64,000 nt of DNA from Bin87 sp965207585 (GTDB taxonomy: Bacteria; Chloroflexota; Dehalococcoidia; Lucifugimonadales; UBA3495). Below the pieces are notes generated by a model, which did no database searches, was not told the DNA's origin, and saw nothing but the letters and a program-made list of their open reading frames with translations. This document shows, piece by piece, positions 26,117 to 34,177 of the stretch; position 1 is the first letter of the stretch, and each line of letters begins with the position of its first letter. Position numbers and translations under genes: made by a program. Where the stretch lies: NCBI GenBank assembly GCA_965207585.1, contig CBDBMT010000001.1, forward strand, positions 27,435 to 91,434. The letters run 5' to 3'.

Positions 26117-27226
26117 CTACTTGGAATCAGTTTCCGCCTCGTCTTTTTTTACGATGGAGGCACGGACGTACTTCCGCACGGTGTAGGGAGCCATTCCCAA
26201 CTCGGATGCGATCGCCTGCATACCGAGGCCCCTCATTCTGGCCTGCTGCACTGCTCTCCAGCGCGCTTGCTGTCGGGGAGGCAAGTCCCATGGAGGCGGG
26301 ATCAGCGTTACTTCACCTACTACGACGGGACCCTCTGCGCCGGCGTCAGACTCCAAGTGTGACCAGACCGGATGCTCCTGGTCGGTCCGGTCGTCCGCTG
26401 CGCCTGGTTTTCCCAGCCAGAGCTGCATATTCCCTGGGCTCCGGCCGCAGTACTGCATCAACCTCCTGGAATGGTAAATTCCGTAGTGTGCCGGCGTGGC
26501 CGGCGATTTGGTATGTACCCACAACCGGTCGGGTCCGCCTGCCTGAACGCGCTTTTCCATCGGCCGCCCATCGGAATGGAAGGGTTCCGTATTGACCAGA
26601 TAGCCCTTGCCTCTACTCATCCGCACTGGCACGTTGCGACCGGGAACGAGCAGGCTTCCGCTGTTCAGCCACTCGACTACCAGCGAGAGGACGTCGTTCC
26701 AACGGGTCGGCTCGTATTCAGTACCATCAGAAAACCGTATTCCCGACGGCACGGTTGGCATGAGACCCGATTTCGGAGGCAGTGGATAATCGGCCAGAGT
26801 GACCCACCCACTGAGCATGGAGACGGGATGCTCCATGGCTTCAGGAACCGTCAGCTCTACGGCCTCCACCCCATGCCGACGGGCATATTCCTCGTCGGTG
26901 ATTCTCCAACCACCCCAATGTCCTCTCCTGTTGGGGAGGTGAGCGGGTTCCACGCGACCCTCCAGATAGAGCCGGTAGAGCAACCCCAGCACGGCGACCC
27001 TGCCGTAGCCGTCGCCGTTGGGGGACGGCATCCCGTCGGTATCCCACCCGATGCGTTGAGAGAGCAGGATGGACGAGATATATCCGTTGGGACGGGAATC
27101 TTCCAGAGCGCGCAGGACGGCCTCGTCCAGGATCGCGGTGCCCTGCCGGCCCAAGGCGAATGGGTCATTGCCCTCAGCGAAGGGATCGGCGGATCCATCG
27201 GGGTGAAGAAAAGGAGGTATCGCCAT
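26117..27226 (-). CDS. Hypothetical protein with C-terminal helix-turn-helix
   Basis: 369 residues from ATG 27226. The N-terminal two-thirds resembles no family I know (features: GYGRVAVLGLLYRLYLEGRV helix, several Trp/Pro-rich loops). The last about 45 residues, RWRAVQQARMRGLGMQAIASELGMAPYTVRKYVRA, form a resolvase/IS-type HTH like that at the start of IS21-family transposases. A site-specific DNA-binding or recombination-accessory protein is possible, but no catalytic residues are apparent. Downstream it abuts a transposase remnant; upstream lies the protease gene, same strand, 51 bases away. Confidence 0.65.
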   Translation of the reverse strand: MAIPPFLHPDGSADPFAEGNDPFALGRQGTAILDEAVLRALEDSRPNGYISSILLSQRIGWDTDGMPSPNGDGYGRVAVLGLLYRLYLEGRVEPAHLPNRRGHWGGWRITDEEYARRHGVEAVELTVPEAMEHPVSMLSGWVTLADYPLPPKSGLMPTVPSGIRFSDGTEYEPTRWNDVLSLVVEWLNSGSLLVPGRNVPVRMSRGKGYLVNTEPFHSDGRPMEKRVQAGGPDRLWVHTKSPATPAHYGIYHSRRLMQYCGRSPGNMQLWLGKPGAADDRTDQEHPVWSHLESDAGAEGPVVVGEVTLIPPPWDLPPRQQARWRAVQQARMRGLGMQAIASELGMAPYTVRKYVRASIVKKDEAETDSK

Positions 27227-27277
27227 TCTGGAAACAGTCTCCGACGTCGAACCACGTGGGCATCAATGTCGCCGGCG

Positions 27278-29626
27278 TCATCGATTGCAATCGAGCTGAG
27301 GGATCGCAACGCCCGGCGGGAGGTTGTCTCGTCCCGTCAAAAACTGCCAGCGAGAGCCGCTGGGCGGCCAGAAGAATTCGCTGCGCACGCTCCCGCCGCC
27401 GCCGCTGTCTATGAAATCATTGCTGGTCAGCACGGTGAAGGCATGTTGGGCGCCCGGGGACAGCCGCCGCACTGTGTACTCTGCCCGCCCATTTGCAACG
27501 GTAATATTCCGTGCGTCCACATCGACATAGATTAATGCTTCGATCCATTCTCCCGTACAACTAGCCTCGGCTAGATAGTAGTCGACTTCCATGTTGACGT
27601 AGCCGATGCGGTAGTGCGTAGCTCCCGGAACTGAGTCCCAGGATATGATGACCTCGCCTGAGTTCTCGCCGGCGCGCACGGCAATGTTTGTGGCGGGCGT
27701 AAGCGGCACTATGGGCAGGATTGCGAAGCCGTGCCCCCAGACGCTGTCCTTGCCAGCCGTCCCGCGTTCGGTCGCGTTTTGCTGCAGATAGTTGGCCACC
27801 TGCTCCGGGGTGTAGTTCGGGAATCGCTGCTTAACCAGCGCCGCCAGGCCAGCCACGTGAGGAGAAGCCTGGCTGGTGCCGCCAAACCAGCACGCAGAGC
27901 CGGGGCGGCGGCCTAGCGTTGCATTACGTGCACAAGCGACCCCAGTGATGTCAGGCTTGATTCGACCATCGAGGGCAGGGCCGCGGGAGCTGTAGTCCGC
28001 GATGTACTCGGTATCCCACCAGTGGGTTGCGGCCACCGCCAGCATGCCTGGGTTACGGCCTTCCGCGGGGTTGGTGATGTGGTGTCCCGCCGAATAATGC
28101 TGCAAATCATCAGCCATCCAGGTGGTCAACTGTACCCAGGCTGGCTCGTCATTGCAGTCTTCCTTTGTTATAACCAAATAATATGTTCCTTCGTGACTAA
28201 TCCTAGTGGCCCTAGCCCCCAACACCTCAAAAGGATCATCATCGGCACCGCCATCTTGAACAGTATCGGCGCTGAAAATCAGTACATCGTTATCCGGGCC
28301 TGGTATAGATCTCACCAAATGTAAATCCAAATCGCAATCAGCTCCGCCCCAATTGTCCTCCCATCTCATAAAGGCGGTCACGCTGGATCTGCCCGGTGAG
28401 TCTGGATCATAAGGCAGAAAGAAAGTGTTCCCCGCATCTTGTGGAGTAAAATTGTGTGAGCCATTACCATCCGGATCCGAGAATGTTCCATACCATACAT
28501 TCCTTGCGGAATTGCCGGCGGAGTTCGCCCAGGTGATTCCGCTGGATACCGCGGCATCGACGGATCGCAAAGGACTGTTTCTGAAGGGGGATGTGCCGTC
28601 CCCGGGGCCATCGACAATCCAGCCTAGGGACATATTTATGACCTGCACCCCCTGCTCCGCCATCCAGTCGGCGGCATCCCGCAGGTCACCTTGGCTCATA
28701 GGGTTCGCTATGTACAGCTCGACTTCCGGGGCAACGTCAACCAGCGTTTCAGCGACCGCCGTGCCGTGGTTGCAAGCTATTTCGTCGCAAGGCGCTTGCT
28801 CGCAATCCGCTAGGCGAGAGCTTGGGGCCCGGGCTGTTTCGGCATCGAAATAGCACCGGGCCGCTACGTTGCGGGGCAGCTCGCCGCCTTGTATCTGGCT
28901 GAACCCCTGATAGCCGGTGTCGATCACGCCGACCTTGACGCCCTGACCCCGGTAGCCCATGCGGTGCCAGGCATCGGCCTGGTGCAACTCCACGCCCTGG
29001 CTGACCACGCTGCCCAAGCTTTGAGGCTGGGGCGAGATGACTGTATCCACGCGCCGGACACCGGGCCGCTCGGAGGCGGCGGGAAGAAGCGCCGGCGGGA
29101 CATGGGCTTCGATCCAGTCTTCGCCCACGTTGCGGACGGATACGCCGTTATCTTCCAGGAACTGACGCACGGCGGCGACCTGTTCCGGCTCGATGTAGAA
29201 AGTCACCAGCACAGGGTCGCTCGCCGGCGCAGATCCGCCACCGGCACTGCCCGTGGCGCTGGGCTGTTGCCCGGCGCCCGGCTGAGAGCCGGTCTCTGCT
29301 TCCTCAACCAAGCGGTTTAGATTGGAGTCGAGGTTGGGATGTTTGGGCGGTACCTTTACGATCGGGGGCAGGTCAATCTCTTCCTCGTCGTTGTCGCCCT
29401 GCTGGGCAGGGACACGCTCCGGGACGGGCGGAGCCGCCGGGAAATTGGGAGCGAGGCCGGTATCCGCAGCGCCGGCGACCGACTGCTGGGGCTGCGGCTG
29501 GGCTTCAGGCTGCTGCCGCCCGTTCGCCGCGAAAAGGGTGCCGGCCGTCAGCGCGACCACCAGCAAGATGGCCGCCGCGCCCAACACCAGCCAGCGCGTA
29601 CGGAGAGTGGTAATCCCGATGTTCAT
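27278..29626 (-). CDS. Secreted subtilisin-like serine protease (S8)
   Basis: 782 residues. N-terminal membrane/signal segment (LVLGAAAILLVVALTAGTLFA, about 13-33), a low-complexity pro-region, an inhibitor-like segment (about 140-200), then the S8 domain. Catalytic triad: Asp in VGVIDTGYQGF (about 236), His in CNHGTAVAETL (about 286), Ser in GGTSQASPHVAG (about 583); all present. The C-terminal about 120 residues (NIAVRAGENSGEVIISWDS ... GGGGSVRSEFFWPP) repeat the Fn3-like module found twice at the start of the LRR protein (1-3656), even at DNA level. Likely a cell-surface or exported protease; the shared module could be a common anchoring or substrate-binding part. Confidence 0.92.
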   Translation of the reverse strand: MNIGITTLRTRWLVLGAAAILLVVALTAGTLFAANGRQQPEAQPQPQQSVAGAADTGLAPNFPAAPPVPERVPAQQGDNDEEEIDLPPIVKVPPKHPNLDSNLNRLVEEAETGSQPGAGQQPSATGSAGGGSAPASDPVLVTFYIEPEQVAAVRQFLEDNGVSVRNVGEDWIEAHVPPALLPAASERPGVRRVDTVISPQPQSLGSVVSQGVELHQADAWHRMGYRGQGVKVGVIDTGYQGFSQIQGGELPRNVAARCYFDAETARAPSSRLADCEQAPCDEIACNHGTAVAETLVDVAPEVELYIANPMSQGDLRDAADWMAEQGVQVINMSLGWIVDGPGDGTSPFRNSPLRSVDAAVSSGITWANSAGNSARNVWYGTFSDPDGNGSHNFTPQDAGNTFFLPYDPDSPGRSSVTAFMRWEDNWGGADCDLDLHLVRSIPGPDNDVLIFSADTVQDGGADDDPFEVLGARATRISHEGTYYLVITKEDCNDEPAWVQLTTWMADDLQHYSAGHHITNPAEGRNPGMLAVAATHWWDTEYIADYSSRGPALDGRIKPDITGVACARNATLGRRPGSACWFGGTSQASPHVAGLAALVKQRFPNYTPEQVANYLQQNATERGTAGKDSVWGHGFAILPIVPLTPATNIAVRAGENSGEVIISWDSVPGATHYRIGYVNMEVDYYLAEASCTGEWIEALIYVDVDARNITVANGRAEYTVRRLSPGAQHAFTVLTSNDFIDSGGGGSVRSEFFWPPSGSRWQFLTGRDNLPPGVAIPQLDCNR

Positions 29627-29787
29627 GGATCAAGTATCCTTCGATATCAATTATTTTATCCGGCTGATGCAGCTTCAAAACGCCAAACCCGGAGCGGGGG
29701 CAGTCTCTGCGGCGGGATAATAAAGTGCCGGGCCGCCGCGACGCAATGCCGGCAGCAGCGATTTCCGGGAGAACCAATCTGATCGCC

Positions 29788-30023
29788 AGGATGTGGTCCA
29801 CCTCGAAGCGCAGGTAGTGCGGCAGGTAAATGCCGCACTCCACAGACGCCGCGCTGCACGGCGTAGAGGCAGATCCGCGCCTCCTCAGAAACTTGGCACC
29901 GTCGATTGCCTGCCGCCCGGCGCCGAGGCGGCCGCTTCCCACACACCTCCACCGGCTCCAGGTATTCCCGCTACAGCTACAGCGCCATGTCCATGGAACG
30001 GTCAGGCTCACGGTAGAAGTAGC
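29788..30023 (-). pseudogene. Decayed partial copy of the HNH gene at 31370-32110
   Basis: The DNA here corresponds to 31636-31868 in the same orientation. Shared peptide parts are RAAGNRR, QVSEEARICLYAVQRGV, then after a frameshift CGIYLPHYLRFEVDHILA. The copy lacks the first Cys pair (CPGC reduced), the second CSYCN and the ends of the gene, so it cannot encode an active nuclease. The two copies flank the ATPase gene 30118-31464. The rest of 29627-30117 has only a TATAAT at 30072-30077, a possible -10 box for the ATPase gene. Confidence 0.75.
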
Positions 30024-30117
30024 CGCAACCCTAACTGTCAGATGTACGGAGGTTAACGTTTCAACTAGCCGTATAATAACATTGCAATCAGACGCCATTA
30101 AAGGTTGCAATTGTACG

Positions 30118-31464
30118 ATGCCAGGACCTGCTCTTTATCCACGTTACCTGGGGCACCATCTGCTGGAGGCACTGGATGATTCTCCAGTTGTCCTGATCCA
30201 TGGGCCGCGCCAGTGCGGCAAGACCACGTTCGCCCAGTCAGTATTCCCACCCGATAGCGTGATGGACTCGTCCGGCGTTGCAGAGACCGCCTACTGGTAT
30301 GTGAGTTTTGATGACGATGTGGCCAGGGCAGGAGCCCAATCGGATCCCATCGGATTCGTTGCCGACCTGCCGGAACGGGTGATCCTCGATGAAGTGCAGC
30401 GGGCCCCGGAAATCTTTTCGGCACTCAAGCTGGCGGTGGACCGTCGCCGTACGCCGGGGCGATTCCTTCTCACCGGCTCAACCAATGTCTTGCTGGTACC
30501 TACGCTGGCGGATTCCCTGGCTGGCCGGATGCAGATCGTCCAACTCCACCCCCTATCACAGGTGGAACTGGCGGCAGGGCTCGGCACATGGCCAGCCAAC
30601 ATCGAACCCGGTCAGGGATTTCTGGATGCGTTGTTCGGAGACGGCTTCAAGACGAGCCGAAACGACCGGATGGGTGTCGAGCTGGCCGAGCGCATTGTCG
30701 CCGGCGGATACCCGGCCGCCCTGACGCGACCGACCGAAAGGCGCATTGCCGCCTGGTACAGAGACTACGTCGATGCTCTGGTCCAGCGGGACGTGCAGGA
30801 CCTGGCGCGCATCAGAGAGTTGGACGTGATGCCCCGGCTGTTGGCCGCGGCAGCTTCACAAACGGCCCGGCTGTTCAATCTTGCCGACCTGGCGGCGCCA
30901 TTCCAGCTAGCCCGTCCCACCATCCAGGACTACATCGCCCTTCTCGAACGGGTCTTTCTCCTGGGCCGGCTACCGGCTTGGAGCAACAACCGGCTCAGCC
31001 GACTGGTCCATGCGCCGAAACTGCACCTCTGCGATACGGGCCTTATCTGCGCGTTGCTCGGCGTGGACTCGAAGGCGCTGTACTCCGACCGGACACTGAT
31101 GGGACAGGTGCTGGAGACGTTCGTGTTCCAAGAGCTGCAACGCCAATCCGGCTGGAGTGAGACACCGACGAAGTTCTCCCACTACCGGGACAGGGACCAA
31201 GTTGAGGTGGACATTGTCCTGGAGCGCGGAGTGTCGGCGGTAGCCGGCGTGGAGGTGAAAGCCGGCGCCACCGTCAGGCCCGCTGATTTCCGCGGCCTGC
31301 GCAAGTTGAAGAAAATCGTCGGAGAAAGGTTCACCAACGGAGTGGTGGTCTACGACGGCGAGACGACAGTCAGCTTCGGGGATCGCCTGTACGCGGTACC
31401 CGTCCGGCAACTGTGGGAGCAGTCGCCGCTTCCCGGTGGTACTGCGCCAACCGCCGTCCCGTGA
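30118..31464 (+). CDS. AAA-family ATPase with DUF4143 C-terminal domain
   Basis: 448 residues from ATG 30118; the open frame extends upstream but those codons lie in the HNH remnant. Walker A in IHGPRQCGKTTFAQ, Walker B-like VILDEVQRAPE, sensor LLTGSTNVLL: the AAA_14 arrangement. The C-terminal DUF4143 region (about 190-380, PTIQDYIALLERVFLL and KLHLCDTGLICALLG) ends with a nuclease-like strand pair (QVEVDIVLERG ... GVEVKAGATVRPADFRGL). Such proteins are widespread on accessory DNA with no settled function. The 3' end overlaps the convergent HNH gene by 95 bases. Confidence 0.9.
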   Translation: MPGPALYPRYLGHHLLEALDDSPVVLIHGPRQCGKTTFAQSVFPPDSVMDSSGVAETAYWYVSFDDDVARAGAQSDPIGFVADLPERVILDEVQRAPEIFSALKLAVDRRRTPGRFLLTGSTNVLLVPTLADSLAGRMQIVQLHPLSQVELAAGLGTWPANIEPGQGFLDALFGDGFKTSRNDRMGVELAERIVAGGYPAALTRPTERRIAAWYRDYVDALVQRDVQDLARIRELDVMPRLLAAAASQTARLFNLADLAAPFQLARPTIQDYIALLERVFLLGRLPAWSNNRLSRLVHAPKLHLCDTGLICALLGVDSKALYSDRTLMGQVLETFVFQELQRQSGWSETPTKFSHYRDRDQVEVDIVLERGVSAVAGVEVKAGATVRPADFRGLRKLKKIVGERFTNGVVVYDGETTVSFGDRLYAVPVRQLWEQSPLPGGTAPTAVP

Positions 31465-32110
31465 GCGCCGCCAGTCGCTCGTCCACCATCACGCCGCTTC
31501 TGACGTTGTGCTCCCGCAGCTCCCGCATCTTCATGCGATAACCGCCCTTCCCCTGGGTTCCCTTCACCCGGTTGCAGTAGGAGCACAGCAACTGCCAGTT
31601 CCTCACCTCGTGCTCACCGTCGTCGCTGAGCGCCAGGATGTGGTCCACCTCGAACCTCAGATAGTGCGGCAGGTGGATGCCGCATCCCGGGCACACGCCA
31701 CGCTGGACGGCATAGAGACACATCCGCGCCTCCTCAGAAACCTGGCGCCGTCGATTGCCTGCCGCCCGAGACCGCGGCGGCCGCTTCTCGTACACCTCCA
31801 CCGGCTCCAGATATTCCTGCAGCAGCTCAACATCCAGCGGCCGATCCGGCTCACGGTAAAGATAGCGGCCGCGGCTAACGCGGGAAACTAGTTGAGGCGA
31901 CGGCTTGCTGTGGGCTTGGGTGGTGCGGCCAGCCAAATCACTCAGTTCCCGGTTCACAAGATTGCGGTCGCGCTTGGCCTTGGGATCAAAGTCGGCCACG
32001 CCCAGAGCCGCCACCCGCTCGTAGATCTCCTCGGTGGCCAGGATGCGTCCTTGGTTGGCCGCCATCACCTGCACGATGTGCGGGCGCAGGCTGGTCGCCG
32101 CCCTCACCAT
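31370..32110 (-). CDS. HNH endonuclease
   Basis: 246 residues from ATG 32110, chosen for the strong GGAGG 6 bases upstream (an in-frame ATG lies at 32161). The C-terminal half has the HNH core: CPGC zinc ligands, FEVDHILALSDDG with the catalytic DH, NWQLLCSYCNRVKG with the second ligand pair. The N-terminal part (about 1-80) has a DEAD/winged-helix-like specificity region (IVQVMAANQGRILATEEIYERV). A TGTA-N6-TACA palindrome (32207-32220) lies upstream, shared with the Uma2 gene on the other side. Probably a mobile-element or restriction-type nuclease. Confidence 0.85.
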   Translation of the reverse strand: MVRAATSLRPHIVQVMAANQGRILATEEIYERVAALGVADFDPKAKRDRNLVNRELSDLAGRTTQAHSKPSPQLVSRVSRGRYLYREPDRPLDVELLQEYLEPVEVYEKRPPRSRAAGNRRRQVSEEARMCLYAVQRGVCPGCGIHLPHYLRFEVDHILALSDDGEHEVRNWQLLCSYCNRVKGTQGKGGYRMKMRELREHNVRSGVMVDERLAALTGRRLAQYHREAATAPTVAGRVPRTGDPRS

Positions 32111-32206
32111 CTGCAACCTCCACAAGAGTAAAGAGTCATCTTGAGCTGGAATTTTACACACTCGGGCGTTCGACTGGCGTCACGAACGCCAGTACGATTG
32201 TCGTAT

Positions 32207-32220
32207 TGTACAACAATACA
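32207..32220. promoter_or_regulatory. TGTA-N6-TACA palindrome in the HNH / Uma2 divergent promoter region
   Basis: TGTACAACAATACA, embedded in a longer perfect inverted repeat GTATTGT-ACA-ACAATAC. It lies about 100 bases before the HNH start and 200 before the Uma2 start. The same 14-base pattern occurs three times between the RHH gene and the primase and once in front of parA, so it is probably the operator of the RHH protein. Confidence 0.6.
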
Positions 32221-32419
32221 TGACCACATTTGTTGGGCGCTGGCGCCGGCGGCGATTGTTGACGGTTGCTCATCCAGTGGAACTCAACGGCCGTAACTGT
32301 TCACGTTTGAGGCGCCTGAGCCACTCCGGCCACGCCGCCGGTCCGGCCTGCCGCCGCAGTGCTATGATTGACGCGGCGCCACGCCACCCAGCGTCCACCG
32401 TCCCACGAGGTGCATCACC

Positions 32420-33172
32420 ATGACCACCGCGCAACCTGTCCATCCGCCGGCTCCCCCGGCCACGGCTACGGCCTTCTTCCGCCTGCCCGACATCCCGGAG
32501 AAGCACCCCGACGACATGACCTCCGTTCAGCACCTCCACGAACCCGGCCACACGCACCATCTGTCGCAATACCTGGGCCATCACGACACCACCCTGGTCA
32601 CCGGCGAACGCTACGTCATCCTCGGCCCCGACTTCGACGCCAGCGACTGCCGCTACCCCGACCTGCTGGTGGCCTTCGACGTTGATCCCGCCACCTACCT
32701 GGCCCGCAACGGCTATATGATCAGCGAGCAGGGCAAGCCGCCGGACTTCGTCATGGAGGTGGCATCCCGGTACTCCGCCAACATGGACCGGGGAGTGAAG
32801 AAGGACTACTACGAGCGGCTGAGAGTGAGCGAGTATTGGCTGTTCGACAGCGCGGGGGAGTTTTACGGGTTCGTCCTGAAGGGCTATCGTCTGGTGGGGG
32901 ATCGGTACGCGGAAATCGCGGTGCAGGAGGTCCGGCCCGGGGTGTTTGAGGGGTACTGCGCGGCGCTGGACTTGATCCTGCGGGTGGAGGATGGGAGCTT
33001 GGGGATGTACAACCCGGCCACCGGAGAGCACATTCCGACCTTTCAATCGGAAAGGGCGCGGGCCGAAGCGGAGCGGTCCGCCCGGGCCGACGCCGAGGCC
33101 CGCGCCGACACCGCCGAGGCCCGAGTGCGGGAGCTGAAAGCAGAGCTGGACCGGTTGCGCCAAGGTCAGTAG
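32420..33172 (+). CDS. Uma2-family (DUF820) endonuclease-like protein
   Basis: 250 residues. The Uma2 core has PD-(D/E)XK-like motifs: PDLLVAFDVDP with the conserved PD, FVMEVASRYSAN with the E, and the KKDYYERLRVSEYWLFD block. A C-terminal coiled coil (about 205-250, ARAEAERSARADAEARADTAEARV) is often seen in this family. ATG 32420 has GAGGTG about 7 bases upstream. Uma2 proteins are abundant in Chloroflexota and Cyanobacteria; the biological role is not established. Confidence 0.9.
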   Translation: MTTAQPVHPPAPPATATAFFRLPDIPEKHPDDMTSVQHLHEPGHTHHLSQYLGHHDTTLVTGERYVILGPDFDASDCRYPDLLVAFDVDPATYLARNGYMISEQGKPPDFVMEVASRYSANMDRGVKKDYYERLRVSEYWLFDSAGEFYGFVLKGYRLVGDRYAEIAVQEVRPGVFEGYCAALDLILRVEDGSLGMYNPATGEHIPTFQSERARAEAERSARADAEARADTAEARVRELKAELDRLRQGQ

Positions 33173-33197
33173 CCAGTCCAAGCCCATCGAGAGTGAC

Positions 33198-33632
33198 TTG
33201 TCCCGCTTCAAGAACCGGTTCGCGGAAATCCAGGCGGCCAAGGAGGTGGCCACCATCGCCATGGTGATGGGCTTCACCTTGGTGCGCGTCCTCGGCAATG
33301 CCGACCTCGTCCACATGTGCCGCCATCCCAACACCCGAATTCTGCCGCAGAGCGACTTGATCAGTTTCACCCGAGCGGATCTTGTGCTGGAAGTTTCCTA
33401 CGAGGAAGGGGACCGTCAATTCATCGCCGTCGAGATCTCGTATACCGCGGACCAGCGGGATACCAACCGGGCCAGGCGCAACGCTGACTACATTACCCGA
33501 TTCACCGGGCAGCCCGCTTCCGCCGCCATCGCCAGCGCGCGCAACGACCACGAGATACAGGGCCTGATCGATGCAGGCACAGTCTGGTGGTATCCGCTGG
33601 AAGACGAGACCGATGGCGCCGAAACCTGCTAA
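33198..33632 (+). CDS. Hypothetical protein, C-terminal nuclease-like fragment
   Basis: 144 residues if read from TTG 33198; no good ribosome site, and the frame continues upstream into the Uma2 gene, so the true start is unclear. ADLVLEVSYEEGDRQFIAVEISYTAD followed by RNADYI and ASAIASAR-like strands match the C-terminal domain of the coiled-coil proteins at 6753 and 42622 (ETSVTVARND / EVSHTITLDD). The coiled coil is missing here, so it could be a truncated member whose front was replaced by the Uma2 gene, or a stand-alone domain. Confidence 0.5.
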   Translation: MSRFKNRFAEIQAAKEVATIAMVMGFTLVRVLGNADLVHMCRHPNTRILPQSDLISFTRADLVLEVSYEEGDRQFIAVEISYTADQRDTNRARRNADYITRFTGQPASAAIASARNDHEIQGLIDAGTVWWYPLEDETDGAETC

Positions 33633-33804
33633 ACGATGCGCAATCTCTGATTGGCCTACAACTGTACAACACGACATCTGTCGTCACTGCATTAGAGGCA
33701 CGATCGGAGATCGGGTTCGCGGCGGCAGGCTGACGACGATGCTTCCGAATCCGCGCTCAACGACGTAACAGCCGATGACGGTCGTTGTGACTCGATCTTC
33801 GAAA

Positions 33805-33874
33805 GGAGTGGTAGGGATTAAAGGGTTCCCTACCACTCCTCTACCCCCTACCACTGTAGTGGTAGGGGGTAGAG
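33805..33874. repeat. Two adjacent inverted repeats at the edge of the origin region
   Basis: First: GGAGTGGTAGGGA (33805-33817) with TCCCTACCACTCC (33827-33839). Second: CTCTACCCCCTACCACT (33839-33855) with its exact 17-base complement (33858-33874) around a 2-base centre. The two share the GGTAGGG core, so alternative pairing is possible. They may act as terminator for the upstream plus-strand gene, as a cruciform in the replication origin, or as a replication fork barrier. Confidence 0.65.
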
Positions 33875-33930
33875 GATGGCGATAAACACTCTCGACCGCT
33901 CAGATTTGAGTAGGAAATCTCCCCAATCCG

Positions 33931-34177
33931 GGCAGGCTAACCGGGCTGCCGGGCAGACAAACCGGGGGAAAGGGCAGGCTAACCGGGGAAAAAGGCAGGC
34001 TAACCGGGGAATCCGGGCAGGCTAACCCGGCTGTGGCGGCAGACAAACCCGGCTCTCCGGGCAGGCTAACGACGATACAATCATCTCAGACCGTTGTTGG
34101 CCTGCCGGCGTGCTCATTTTGAGTAGGGATTTTCCCGCTCTCATGCACAAGCCACAGTCCGTTCCGGGCAGGCTAAC
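33931..34177. other. Iteron array, putative plasmid-type replication origin (oriV)
   Basis: Eight direct copies of GGCAG(G/A)C(T/A)AAC, mostly followed by CGGG, start at 33931, 33952, 33973, 33994, 34016, 34038, 34060 and 34167. The first seven are spaced 21-22 bases apart, two turns of the helix, so a bound protein would sit on one face: the hallmark of plasmid iterons. The last copy lies just inside the end of the putative initiator gene. An A/T-richer segment (34071-34150) separates copies 7 and 8 and could be the unwinding element. The array adjoins the initiator, helicase and primase genes. Confidence 0.8.

Noticed and set aside
30072..30077. TATAAT as a full promoter for the ATPase gene
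   Set aside because: No acceptable -35 hexamer 16-18 bases upstream; kept only as a possible -10 box in the evidence text.
29830..30117. Upstream extension of the ATPase/DUF4143 gene to 29830
   Set aside because: Those codons lie within the decayed HNH copy on the other strand; the ATPase family starts at about the ATG at 30118.
33931..34177. Regular direct repeats considered as a CRISPR array
   Set aside because: The repeated unit is only 11-15 bases with 6-11 bases between, period 21-22, no spacers of usual length and no cas genes; iterons fit much better.
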